DNA of 17,806 bases from Chloroflexota bacterium (GCA_005880175.1 VBJR01000199.1:1-17806); one strand, 5' to 3'; counted from the first letter of the stretch, positions 7,182-14,730 are shown. Notes: generated from the letters alone by a model not told the origin. Numbers and translations are program-made.

Positions 7182-8072
7182 ATGGAGCGCGGTGAATCGA
7201 GACGGCGGCTCGCGCGGATACGTCGCGGGCTGGTGGCCGGCGTGGGCGCCGTCGCCTTCGTGGCAGCCGGTCCGTCGGTCGTGCGGGCCGACCAGTCGAA
7301 CGACAACAGCACGGTGACGACGGCGGCGGGCGACGCCCCGATCGTGATCCCGCTCACGGGGGCGGTGCAGGTCAACCTGGCCTGTCCGGCCAACGTGAAC
7401 GTGCTCGGCAGCCAGAGCGACTCGGGCAGCTGTGCGCCCGGCGACCAGTCGAACGCCAACTCGTCGGCGACGACGGCGGGCGGCGACCAGCCGGGCCTCC
7501 TGGGCGGGATGCTCGTCGCGCCCCTCACGGCGGGCGCGCAGGCCAACGTCAGCTGCCCGATCAACCTGAACGTGCTCAGCAACCAGCGCGACAGCGGCAA
7601 CTGCGCGCCGGGCTCGCAGTCGAACAGCAACAGCGCGGCCACGCACGTCAGGGGCAGCGGAGCGGTCCCGGGCCTGCTCGGTGGCCCGCTCGTGGCGCCG
7701 ATCACCACCGGCGTCGGCCTCAACGTGACGTGCCCGACCAACGTGAACGTCCTCAGCAACCAGCGGGCGAGCGGGGACTGCCTGGACGCTCCGCCAGTCG
7801 ACAGCCCGCCCGGCGACGCCCCGCCGGACTCCCCGCCGGTGGGCAGCGCGCTGTCCGTGCCGCCGGCAGCCGGCCAGCCGACCGGGAGCACGTTCTCGGC
7901 CGAGGTGGTGACCACCGACTTCTCGCAGCCCCCCGGGCCGCCCGTCACGGGCGCGCTCGACGTCGGCAGCACGCCAGGCGGGTTCCCGGTGCTCGGGGCG
8001 CTGGTCCTGGCGGTGCTGGCCGCGGCGGCGATGGCCGTCAGGCGGCTCCGGCAGGACCGCCGGGAGCGCTAG
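7182..8072 (+). CDS. secreted triple-repeat, chaplin-like surface protein with C-terminal membrane anchor
   Basis: A 296-residue envelope protein. An arginine-rich start and hydrophobic core (16-30) end in VVRA, a likely signal-peptidase site before Asp37. Three repeats follow (about 37-85, 88-141, 145-200), each with a QSNxNS start, a hydrophobic proline-containing middle, then V-x-CP-x-N-[VL]-NVL-x-x-Q-x-x-SG-x-C. The cysteine pairs 68/84, 125/141 and 184/200 are all exactly 16 apart. Two cysteines around a Val/Asn-rich core recall the chaplin domain of streptomycetes, but the motif differs and the similarity is my inference. Residues 202-265 are Pro/Gly/Ser-rich, a wall-spanning type of region; 268-286 is a membrane helix followed by a basic tail. 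No LPXTG or LAXTG sorting motif is present. ATG 7182 follows AGGAGGT (7164-7170) by 11 bases. Confidence 0.78.
   Translation: MERGESRRRLARIRRGLVAGVGAVAFVAAGPSVVRADQSNDNSTVTTAAGDAPIVIPLTGAVQVNLACPANVNVLGSQSDSGSCAPGDQSNANSSATTAGGDQPGLLGGMLVAPLTAGAQANVSCPINLNVLSNQRDSGNCAPGSQSNSNSAATHVRGSGAVPGLLGGPLVAPITTGVGLNVTCPTNVNVLSNQRASGDCLDAPPVDSPPGDAPPDSPPVGSALSVPPAAGQPTGSTFSAEVVTTDFSQPPGPPVTGALDVGSTPGGFPVLGALVLAVLAAAAMAVRRLRQDRRER
7290..7781 (+). repeat. three tandem coding repeats of chaplin-like type
   Basis: The units 7290-7436, 7443-7604 and 7614-7781 code for the three cysteine-pair repeats of the surface protein. Periods measured between first cysteines are 57 and 59 codons. The last third of each unit (around the AACxTGAACGTxCTC stretch) is the best conserved at DNA level; the middles have diverged, so the duplication is old and selected. 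Confidence 0.75.
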
Positions 8073-8088
8073 GCGACACCAACCCCGA

Positions 8089-8127
8089 CGAGGGCCGCTC
8101 GGGCGATGTCCGGGCGGCCCGTCCTCG
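8089..8127. terminator. hairpin between convergent genes
   Basis: GGGCCGC (8092-8098) pairs with GCGGCCC (8114-8120), with flanking CGAG/CTCG adding weaker pairing. It lies between the surface-protein stop (8072) and the end of the DUF4870 gene (8140). No T tract follows, as is common in very GC-rich actinobacteria. Confidence 0.5.
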
Positions 8128-8139
8128 CCGGCCTCGGGC

Positions 8140-8535
8140 TCAGCTGATGACGCGGATGGTCAGGGGATACCGGTAGTACTGGCCCTGGTACGCCTGGACG
8201 GCCGCGATGATCGAGAAGATCGCCCCGAACAGCAGGACCAGCGGCAGCAGGACGATGCCGATCAGCAGCAGGATCAGAAGCCCGCTCACCAGGCCGGCGA
8301 TCCACATCGTGATGTGGAAGTTCAGCGCCTCGACCGAGTGGTAGCGGACGTACTGGGAGCGGTTGCCCAGCGTGAGCATGATGATGAGCGGCGCGATGAT
8401 GCCGAGCGCGAAGAAGCTCAGGTGTGACAGCAGGGCCCACAGCCGCTCCTCGTCGGTCCGCAGCGGCTGCACGTAGCCCGGCTGGGGCGGCGGGGGCTGC
8501 TGGGGGCCGTAGCCCGGGGGAGGTGTCTGGCTCAT
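8140..8535 (-). CDS. DUF4870 family membrane protein
   Basis: A 131-residue membrane protein. A Pro/Gln/Gly-rich, probably cytoplasmic N-terminus (1-25) precedes the DUF4870 core: ERLWALLSHLS (30-40), a first membrane segment (about 41-56), the conserved polar patch SQYVRYHSVEALNFH (60-74), two further segments (about 76-94 and 95-113) and QAYQGQYYRYPLTIRVI at the end. The family is common in actinobacteria and firmicutes and has no settled function. ATG 8535 has no Shine-Dalgarno, but TACGGT ends 6 bases upstream on the minus strand, the usual spacing of a -10 box for a leaderless mRNA. The gene is complete and of normal length. Confidence 0.88.
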   Translation of the reverse strand: MSQTPPPGYGPQQPPPPQPGYVQPLRTDEERLWALLSHLSFFALGIIAPLIIMLTLGNRSQYVRYHSVEALNFHITMWIAGLVSGLLILLLIGIVLLPLVLLFGAIFSIIAAVQAYQGQYYRYPLTIRVIS

Positions 8536-8648
8536 GCCCGTACCGTATCGCGCGGGTACCCGAACGAGAAGGCCGAGGCCCGGGGCGTCGTGGCCGCGCA
8601 GAAGGCCGCTCCGCCGCCGGGCCCCGGCCCGCTCGACCCTGGCGCCGC

Positions 8649-9050
8649 CTAGTGCTCGACCACCTTGGGCATGGACTTGGCGATGGCGACCCACTGCGTC
8701 ACCTCCGTCTCGGTCGGGAGGCGCCGGACGAGCTTGCGGGCGCCGTTGATCTCCTCCATCTTCTTGTGGAGGTTGACCGGCACCCGGTGCGAGAGCTCGA
8801 GGCAGGAGTCCACGCCGGCGGCCTCCAGGAGGTCGGAGTACTCGGCGCCGACCCCCTTGATCCGCATCAGGTCGGCCCGGTTGACCCACTCCAGGATCAG
8901 CTTCTCGGAGATCCCGGTCGCCTCGGCCAGCTTCTCGCGGCTCAGCCGGCGGCCGCCCTTCTCGAGCAGCACCTCGACCGTGCCCACGCCCACGGCGCTC
9001 AGCTTCTTGCCGTACGTCGTGCTGATGCCCTCGATCTCGTCGATGTTCAT
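8649..9050 (-). CDS. DUF4332 helix-hairpin-helix protein
   Basis: A 133-residue cytoplasmic protein with two helix-hairpin-helix-like units: IEGISTTYGKKLSAVGVGTVEVLL near the N-terminus (split here at residues 6-18 and 19-29) and IKGVGAEYSDLLEAAGVDSCLEL in the middle (about 64-86). This is the arrangement of DUF4332, which resembles the DNA-backbone-binding HhH modules of DNA polymerases and topoisomerases; a nucleic-acid role is inferred and not shown. The C-terminal part (95-133) is mixed helix. The ATG at 9050 follows AGAGGTG by a few bases, and a possible -10 box TATCAT (9096-9091) lies about 40 bp upstream. Length and sequence look intact. Confidence 0.87.
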   Translation of the reverse strand: MNIDEIEGISTTYGKKLSAVGVGTVEVLLEKGGRRLSREKLAEATGISEKLILEWVNRADLMRIKGVGAEYSDLLEAAGVDSCLELSHRVPVNLHKKMEEINGARKLVRRLPTETEVTQWVAIAKSMPKVVEH

Positions 9051-9090
9051 GACACCTCTGCTCCAAACCCGTCTGATGCAGCCGGAGCGG

Positions 9091-9140
9091 ATGATACGGT
9101 TAGAGTCTTAGTAAGGCCAAATTCTGAATACATAAGTAAA
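9091..9140 (-). promoter_or_regulatory. AT-rich promoter region of the DUF4332 gene
   Basis: On the minus strand TATCAT (9096-9091) fits a -10 box about 40 bases before the DUF4332 start; the -35 is unclear (TTGGCC about 19 bases further up is the best candidate). The stretch 9097-9140 is strikingly AT-rich for this genome. The remainder of the 9051-9377 gap carries only the hairpins at 9216-9240 and 9352-9363; I see no gene in it. Confidence 0.35.
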
Positions 9141-9215
9141 TGGCCCGCAGCCGATGGCCGCGCCGGAACAGCCAGTTGGGAGCTCGGGGTGCGGCGCCGG
9201 GGCGAAGGACGCCGA

Positions 9216-9240
9216 GGAGCCGGCTCGGGCAGCCGGCTCC
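9216..9240 (-). terminator. 10-bp perfect hairpin downstream of the LuxR locus
   Basis: GGAGCCGGCT and AGCCGGCTCC form a perfect 10-bp stem with a 5-base loop. It lies about 140 bp beyond the LuxR stop in the direction of that gene and has no T tract, like many actinobacterial stem-only terminators. Confidence 0.5.
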
Positions 9241-9351
9241 GTCAGCGCCTTTCCCCCCTACCCCATGGGGGCGGGGACGACCCCACCAGCGGTCCCACAG
9301 CTTCCCAGACCGGGCCGGCGCCCACAACCCCGGAACCCCGAGATCTTGCCC

Positions 9352-9363
9352 GGGGTTTTCCCC
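9352..9363 (-). terminator. small hairpin next to the LuxR stop codon
   Basis: Read on the minus strand, GGGG-AAAA-CCCC lies 14 bases after the stop of the regulator frame. A 4-bp GC stem is weak, so this is only a minor candidate next to the hairpin at 9216-9240. Confidence 0.25.
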
Positions 9364-9377
9364 AGGTCTCTCGGACG

Positions 9378-9978
9378 TCAGGCCAGCCCGAGCGCCAGCG
9401 CACGATCGACCGCCTCGACGCGGTTGCGCACGCCCAGCTTGGCCAGCACCCGGCTCATGTGGAACTCGACCGTGCTCTCGGCGACGTGCAGCCGCTGCGC
9501 CACGTCCGAGTTGCGGAGCCCGAGACAGACCAGCTGGAGGACCTCCTCCTCGCGTCGGGTCAGGTCCCCGATGGGCGGCACCTGGCGAGCCCGGGACCGG
9601 TCCAGGAACCGCGACCCGCCGCAGGCCGGCGGTGCCCTCCAGGTACACCTGGCAGCCGCGCCGGACCCAGCGCGCGCACCGGCGGAAGTCGTCGGCATCG
9701 CCCAGCATCGCGAGCTGCAGCTGTGGACGCATCGCCTGGGCCGACATGGCCAGCGACCGGATGGTCGGCTCGTCCATCGACGGCCCGATCAGCAGCCAGG
9801 CGGGTTTGTCCATCGCGATGACCTGCTTCAGGCCGCGCGCCTCGGTCGGACCGTGCCGGAAGACCATCCGCCGGGCCCTGAGCCCGGCCCGGTCCACCGG
9901 CACGGCCGGCCAGTCACCCACCAGCACCACGAGCGCCTGGGGGCGAGCCGAGTCGAGCCGTTCCTGAACCGCCGCCAC
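9378..9978 (-). pseudogene. LuxR-family regulator split by a frameshift
   Basis: Two frames together make one response-regulator-like protein. From GTG 9978 the first frame reads a divergent receiver domain (ALVVLVGDWPAV, then MDKPAWLLIGPSMDE and the LQLAMLGDADD stretch) down to CQVYLEGTAGLRRVA near 9610. The second frame, from about 9611 to the stop at 9378, carries a clean LuxR helix-turn-helix (9410-9563): LTRREEEVLQLVCLGL, then NSDVAQRLHVAESTVEFHMS. The break lies around 9605-9640. The linker looks some 15 residues shorter than I would expect, so a small deletion with frame loss is likely, although a sequencing error is possible. The receiver lacks an obvious Asp-Asp/Asp/Lys phosphorylation set, so even the intact ancestor may not have been phosphorylated. 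As it stands, the DNA-binding half would not be joined to the sensor half. Confidence 0.75.
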
Positions 9979-10020
9979 TGGAGTTGACCTGTTCGCGCCC
10001 GCGCGACCCGAGAGCGACCC

Positions 10021-10049
10021 ATCATGCGCCTGGGGCCCGGGTCCGTCAA
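10021..10049 (-). promoter_or_regulatory. promoter of the LuxR locus
   Basis: On the minus strand TTGACG (10049-10044) and CATGAT (10026-10021) are 17 bases apart. Transcription would start about 36 bases before GTG 9978. A second TTGACA (10060-10055) sits 5 bases further upstream, so the plus strand shows GTCAAG twice at 11-base distance, which may be a regulator half-site pair. Confidence 0.5.
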
Positions 10050-10101
10050 GCAAATGTCAAGTTGTCGAGACGGCGGGGACGTGACCACTATCGTTGGATG
10101 G

Positions 10102-10353
10102 GTGTCCGAACCGGAGGTCGTCGCCGCCCAGCTGGCCGGCGCGCTGGAGGCGGGGGCGGAGCTCTCCCCGGCGCTGCGGCAGCGCCTGTTCGCCGCGCTC
10201 GTGGCCAGCTACGCCAGGGGCCATCGCGACGCGCCCGGGCCACCGTTCGCCGCGGGCTCGGTCGCGGTGGAGGACGTCGCGGTCACCGCGGCCGCGATGC
10301 TCCGCGCCAGCGAGGTGACCAGCTTCGAGCTGGCCGCGCTGTTCAACGTGTGA
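10102..10353 (+). CDS. small hypothetical protein
   Basis: An 83-residue, Ala-rich, helical and acidic protein with no family that I recognise. It lacks a signal peptide and membrane segments; residues from LSPALRQRLFAALVASYARG onward look amphipathic. GTG 10102 is chosen because TATCGT (10089-10094) fits a -10 box 7 bases upstream, a leaderless arrangement; GTG 10081 in the same frame is the alternative and has a weak GGCGGGG before it. It diverges from the LuxR locus, and its last 11 bases overlap the convergent acetyltransferase gene. Codon use is GC-rich at third positions like its neighbours, which supports real coding. Confidence 0.55.
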   Translation: MSEPEVVAAQLAGALEAGAELSPALRQRLFAALVASYARGHRDAPGPPFAAGSVAVEDVAVTAAAMLRASEVTSFELAALFNV

Positions 10354-10912
10354 GCGCGAGCGTGAACAGCGTGGCGCCGCACGTGCACGGCCCGCCGCAG
10401 ACCGGGCAGGTCCAGCCGTTGCGCACGCTCTCCTCGTAGTAGAAGCGCTGGACCGTCGGGCCCTCGGTCATGCCCAGCCGGCGGAACAGGCCCAGCGACG
10501 AGTCGGACCGGCCCGACCGCCAGGAGAGCGTGACGGCGGCGGTGCAGCCGCGCTCGCGCATCCAGTCCATGGCGACGGCGACCAGCCGTCCGCCCAGGCC
10601 GTGCCGGCGCCGGGCGGGCGCCACGGCGAACGCCTCGAACGACCCGACCCTGCCGGCGAACAGGTCGAGCGCGGGCCGGCCGAAGGCGCGGTAGTAGTCG
10701 GCGTCGGCGGGCGCGAGCACCCGGGCGACCGCCGCGCCGTCCGGCGCGGGCGAGCCGGTCACCCAGACGCCGGCCGACCAGCTGTCCGCATCCTCGAGCA
10801 GCCACTCGGGCCGGTACAGGCCGTCGCCCATCTCGCCGTTGAGGAGGCCGGCCACCGCGGCCGCGGTCGCGGGGTCGCCGGGGTCGAACGGGGTGATGTC
10901 GTCGCTGCCCAT
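10343..10912 (-). CDS. GNAT acetyltransferase with cysteine-rich tail
   Basis: A 189-residue acetyl-CoA-dependent N-acetyltransferase. The acetyl-CoA loop (motif A) is FAVAPARRRHGLGGRL (95-110), containing R-x-G-x-G-G, followed by a helix and the strand AAVTLSW (125-131); LFRRLGM (142-148) is the usual motif B end. Beyond the fold is an odd tail, WTCPVCGGPCTCGA (167-180), with Cys at 169, 172, 176 and 178, which looks like a small metal knuckle. The acceptor is unknown. ATG 10912 has no ribosome site, but TACCGT ends 7 bases upstream on the minus strand, so a leaderless mRNA is likely. Its upstream region runs directly into the 66-bp tandem duplication. Confidence 0.85.
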   Translation of the reverse strand: MGSDDITPFDPGDPATAAAVAGLLNGEMGDGLYRPEWLLEDADSWSAGVWVTGSPAPDGAAVARVLAPADADYYRAFGRPALDLFAGRVGSFEAFAVAPARRRHGLGGRLVAVAMDWMRERGCTAAVTLSWRSGRSDSSLGLFRRLGMTEGPTVQRFYYEESVRNGWTCPVCGGPCTCGATLFTLALTR

Positions 10913-10934
10913 TCGACGGACGGTAGCACCAGCC

Positions 10935-11072
10935 GCTGAGCCGGATTCCGCCGACGGAGGCGGACGCGGCGCCGAGTCGCCGACTGTTCGGTGGGATCCG
11001 GCTGAGCCGGATTCCGCCGACGGAGGCGGACGCGGCGCCGAGTCGCCGACTGTTCGGTGGGATCCGGCTGAG
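10935..11072. repeat. perfect 66-bp tandem duplication
   Basis: Bases 10935-11000 and 11001-11066 are identical, and the first six bases (GCTGAG) return at 11067-11072. It lies between the divergent GNAT and carboxypeptidase genes and spans almost the whole upstream region. The junction creates a hairpin absent from either end: ATCCGGC (10996-11002), loop TGA, GCCGGAT (11006-11012). Each copy also has CCGCC/GGCGG pairing. Total identity implies a recent event. Confidence 0.97.
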
Positions 11073-11086
11073 GGATGATGGCGGCC

Positions 11087-12453
11087 GTGACAGAGCAACC
11101 CAGGAGCGAGCAGGAGAAGGAACCGGCGGCTCCGCCCGAGGAGCGAGAGTCGGTCACCGAGCACACCGCGCGGATCGGCGCTGCCGAGGTCGCCTACCGC
11201 GCCGTCGCCAGCACGACGACGCTGCGCAACGACGAGGGCGACCCGCGGGCGAGCATCTTCTCGGTCGCGTACACGCGGACCGGCGTGGACGACGCCGCCG
11301 CCCGGCCGCTGACGTTCGTCTTCAACGGCGGCCCGGGCTCCTCGTCCACGTGGCTCCACCTTGGGCTCGTCGGGCCTCGCCGGATAGACATGCCGGATGG
11401 CCCCACGGTGGCGCCGGCACCGTACCGGGTGATCGACAACGACGCGTCCCTGCTCGACGTCACCGACCTGGTCTTCATCGACCCGGTCAGCACGGGCTAC
11501 AGCCGGCCGGCGTCCGGGCAGGAGGCGAAGCAGTTCCACGGCCTCCGCGAGGACCTGGAGTGGGTCGGCGAGTTCATCCGCCTCCACACCAGCCGGGCCG
11601 GGCGCTGGGCGTCGCCGAAGTTCCTGGTCGGCGAGAGCTACGGCACGACGCGGGCGGCCGGGCTCGCCCACCACCTGGCCGAGCGGCACGGGATGTACGT
11701 CGCCGGGGTCGGCCTGATCTCCGCGGTCCTGATGTTCGTGACCAACCGGGCCGATCCGGGCAACGACCTGCCGTACGTGCTGAGCCTGCCCACGTACGCG
11801 GCCACGGCGTGGTACCACAAGCGCATGGACGTCCGGTTCGGCGACCTGCGGGCGCTGACCGGCTGGCCGCGTACACGGGCCTGCCGCCGGCCTTCCTGGA
11901 GGCGTGCGACCTGCGCGTCGCCCCGGCCCGGTTCTACAAGGAGCTGCTGCGCTCGGAGCGGCGGACCACCGGCCGCCTCGACACTCGCTTCACGGGCATC
12001 GACTCGGACGCCGCCGGCGAGGCGCCCCAGTACGACCCGAGCTACACGATCATCCAGGCCCCGTACACCGCCGCCGTCAACGCGTACCTGCGCGGCGAGC
12101 TGGGGTTCGAGTCCGACCGGCTGTACGAGGTGCTCAACGGGGCCGGCGTGCGGCCGTGGAACTACGGCGACGACGGCAACAACCACTACGTGGACGTGGC
12201 CTCGATGCTGCGGACCACGATGTCGTGGAACCGGGGCCTCCGGGTGCTGCTGGCGAGCGGCTACTACGACATGGCCACGCCGTTCGCCGCCGCGGAGTGG
12301 ACACTGGACCACATGGGCCTCGACCCCAGCCTGACCGGCAACGTGCGGACGACCCGCTACGAGGCCGGCCACATGATGTACGTCCACCCGCCCTCGCGCG
12401 ACCGGCTGGCGGGGGAGCTCCGGGCGCTGGTCACCGGGGCGGCGGCTCCGTAA
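11087..12453 (+). pseudogene. peptidase S10 (serine carboxypeptidase-like), frameshifted
   Basis: The two parts lie in different frames. The first (GTG 11087, or ATG 11075/11078) holds NGGPGSSS (residues 80-87 from 11087) and the nucleophile elbow GESYG with the Ser codon at 11636-11638. The second, from about 11863, resumes with LAAYTGL and holds the catalytic Asp (GYYDMATPF, codon 12268-12270) and His (EAGHMMYVH, codon 12370-12372), ending in TAA at 12451-12453. The S10 family removes C-terminal residues from peptides; actinobacterial members of this shape are mostly uncharacterised. After AATAWYHKRM the linker to the second part is about 30 residues shorter than I expect, so a deletion with loss of frame near 11823-11863 is likely. 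No signal peptide is seen. Ser and Asp/His cannot be joined without a frame change, so it is probably inactive unless the sequence is wrong. Confidence 0.82.
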
Positions 12454-12456
12454 AGG

Positions 12457-13308
12457 GTGCGGCCGCTCACGGCGGACGACCTGGCGCTCCTGGCCTCGCT
12501 GGCGGGCGCGGACGTGTCCGCGCAGGCCCTGGGCGACGACCCGGCGCTCCTGGACGCGGTGCTGCGCGGTCCGGCCGTGTACGGGGCGCTGTTCGGCGGG
12601 CCAGACGCGGACGCCCGGCTGTTCGCGTCGCCGTACCTGGTGTTCTCGGTGCTGGTGCACCGGGTCGCGGCCGAGCTGGAGCAGGCGGCGTTCGTCGAGG
12701 AGTGGATGGGCCCGGGCAGGACGGTGCCGGTGTTCGACGTGGCCGCGCTCCGGGAGTTCCTGGCCGAACAGGGCCGGCGCGCGTTCCTGGCCGACCTGCT
12801 GGCGTCGTACACCAAGGTCGCGAGCGGCACGGTCTGGCGCAGGACGCCGCGGGGCTGGCGCCGGCGCCGCTACAGCGACCTGGACCCGGTCGAGCTGGCC
12901 CAGCTGCTGGAGGTGGTGCCGCCGGCCCAGCGGCCGGCCGTGTGCCGGCGGCTGGGCGACCTGGCCCTGTTCCTCAGCGGGGTCTTCCCGGAGCACACGA
13001 GCGCCCACCCGCTGGAGCCCCGGCACCTGGACCGGATCCGCCGCCTGCTCGACGCGACGGGCCTGGACCGCCCGGCGCCCGCCCCGGAAGAGCTGGCGAT
13101 GGCGGGCGGCCCGCAGCGGGGCATCTGGCTGCTGGAGTGGCTGGGCCGCCGGGCCTACCGCCTGGCGCTGCGCGCCGAAACGGCGGAGCGCGAGCTGCGC
13201 GAGGTCGCGGACGCGTTCGGCCGGGCGCGGCGGGTGCTCAACGTGCTGACGGGCCGGCACCTGCACCCCCGCCGCGAGCGGTGGTTCCCCACGACGGGAG
13301 CCGGTTAG
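12457..13308 (+). CDS. conserved-looking hypothetical protein, coupled to the S10 gene
   Basis: A 283-residue soluble protein that I cannot assign. It is mostly helical, with a hydrophobic patch YLVFSVLVHRV (60-70), a basic stretch WRRTPRGWRRRR (127-138), then DLDPVELAQLLEVVP (141-155) and LGDLALFLSGVFPEHT (166-181); a second helical block covers 222-262. No signal peptide or membrane span is convincing. The GTG at 12457 comes 3 bases after the carboxypeptidase TAA, and TAAAGGGTG gives a possible coupled start, so it is probably co-transcribed with the S10 locus. Its TAG (13306-13308) interlocks with the TAA of the convergent transporter gene. Strong third-position GC supports real coding even though a long antisense frame crosses it. 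Confidence 0.72.
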   Translation: MRPLTADDLALLASLAGADVSAQALGDDPALLDAVLRGPAVYGALFGGPDADARLFASPYLVFSVLVHRVAAELEQAAFVEEWMGPGRTVPVFDVAALREFLAEQGRRAFLADLLASYTKVASGTVWRRTPRGWRRRRYSDLDPVELAQLLEVVPPAQRPAVCRRLGDLALFLSGVFPEHTSAHPLEPRHLDRIRRLLDATGLDRPAPAPEELAMAGGPQRGIWLLEWLGRRAYRLALRAETAERELREVADAFGRARRVLNVLTGRHLHPRRERWFPTTGAG

Positions 13309-14730
13309 CCGGCGCGTCCCCAGGGCGAGCAGCAGCAGCACCCAGAACACGGCCTGGAGGGCGTCGGTGATCACGGGCGCGGTGGCCGCGTCCACGTGGC
13401 CGGTGGCGCTGAGCGGGTTCGCCACCGCGCGCGGGTCCACGCCGTGGGCCGGCGCCGCCGCCATGGCGCGGGCGCTCAGCAGGAGGCCGAGCAGGGAGAC
13501 GCCGACCGCGCCGCCGATCGTCCGGGAGAACTGGTTCAACGCCGTGGCGGCGCCCCGCGAGCTCCAGTCCACCACGCTCTGGACCACGATCAGCAGCGGG
13601 GTGACCAGCTGGCCCATGCCCATGCCCACGATGAACGCGGCCACCGCGACCCAGACGATCCCCGCGCCAGGCGGGCGGAGGACGAGGGCCGCCGTGCCCG
13701 CCACCATCGACAGGGCTCCGCCCAGGACCAGGCGCTCGTACCCGAACCGGAGCATGAACCGGCCCGAGAACATCGCCGTGACGGTCCAGCCGATCGAGGA
13801 CGCCGACACGATGGCGCCGGCCGCGAACGACGTGCCCTGCAGCACGCCCTGGACGTAGAGGGGCAGGAACGCGCTCAGCGCGAACATGACGGTGCCGGCC
13901 AGGAACGCGGCCGCGGTGGCCGGGCCGATCACGCGGTGGCGCAGCATCGCGACCGGGATGGTCGGGTTCTCGGTCCGCCGCTGAGCGACCACGAACACGG
14001 CCAGCGTGGCGATGCCCAGCGCGACGAGGGGCCAGAGCGGCGACGCGGACCCGCCGCCGCCGTCCAGGCCCAGGAGCACCAGCGCGATGCCGGCGGTGAG
14101 GAGCACGGCGCCGAGGTAGTCGAGGCGGGCCGGGCGCCCGGCGGGCGCGTCGCGGTGGCTCCAGAGCAGCGCGGCCGCGGCGATGCCGATGGGCAGGTTG
14201 ATGAAGAAGATCCAGCGCCAGCCGATCGTGGAGACGAACACGGCGCCGAGCGTCGGGCCGGCGAGCGCGGCGACCGCCCAGACCGAGCTGAACGCGCCCT
14301 GCATCCGGGCCCGCTGCTCGATCGTGAACAGGTCGCCGACCATCGTGAGCGCGACGGGGAGGATGCAGCCCGCGCCCACGCCCTGCAGGGCCCGGAAGGC
14401 GACCAGCCAGGCCATGCTGGGTGCCCAGCCGCAGAGCAGTGACGTGGCGGTGAACCAGGCCAGGCCGGCCAGGAGCACGCGGCGGCGGCCGTGGATGTCG
14501 GCGAGCCGGCCCCACAGCGGCACCGTGGTCGTGCTGGTGAGGAGGTAGCCGGAGATCAGCCAGGGGTAGAGCGAGAACTGGCCGAGCTGGCCGGCGATGG
14601 TGGGCACGGCCGTCGCGACCACGCTGGCGTCCATCGCGGACACGAAGATCGCGACCATCATGCCGACCGTGAGCCGGATGGTGTGGGCGGTCCAGGTCAC
14701 GTCCCCGGCCGTCCGCACCCTGGTGGTCAC
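13305..14730 (-). CDS. DHA2 (EmrB/QacA) family multidrug efflux transporter, 3' end out of frame
   Basis: A 14-helix major facilitator that should expel drugs in exchange for protons across the cytoplasmic membrane. Visible motifs are the acidic first helix MDASVVATAVPTIA (33-46), motif A GRLADIHGRRRVLLAG (74-89), motif C ending GPTLG (158-162) and WRWIFFINLPIG (171-182). GTG 14730 is the start (MTTRVRT); its ribosome site is weak. The frame does not close where the protein should: after a short helix 14 (AVFWVLLLLALG) it runs on as an open antisense frame to 11638. A frame offset by one base closes at TAA 13307-13305, sharing TTAG with the convergent gene stop and giving the normal length of about 475 residues. 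I therefore place the natural end at 13305 and infer a one-base frame error or mutation near 13310-13345. Confidence 0.78.

Noticed and set aside
7965..8072. Sortase signal at the surface-protein C-terminus
   Set aside because: The helix and basic tail fit, but no LPXTG or LAXTG motif precedes them.
11638..13304. Minus-strand open frame continuing the transporter to about 1030 residues
   Set aside because: It lies opposite two genes with recognisable or strongly coding-like proteins, the translated tail is low-complexity Arg/Gln/Pro/Ala, and transporters of this family end near 475 residues.
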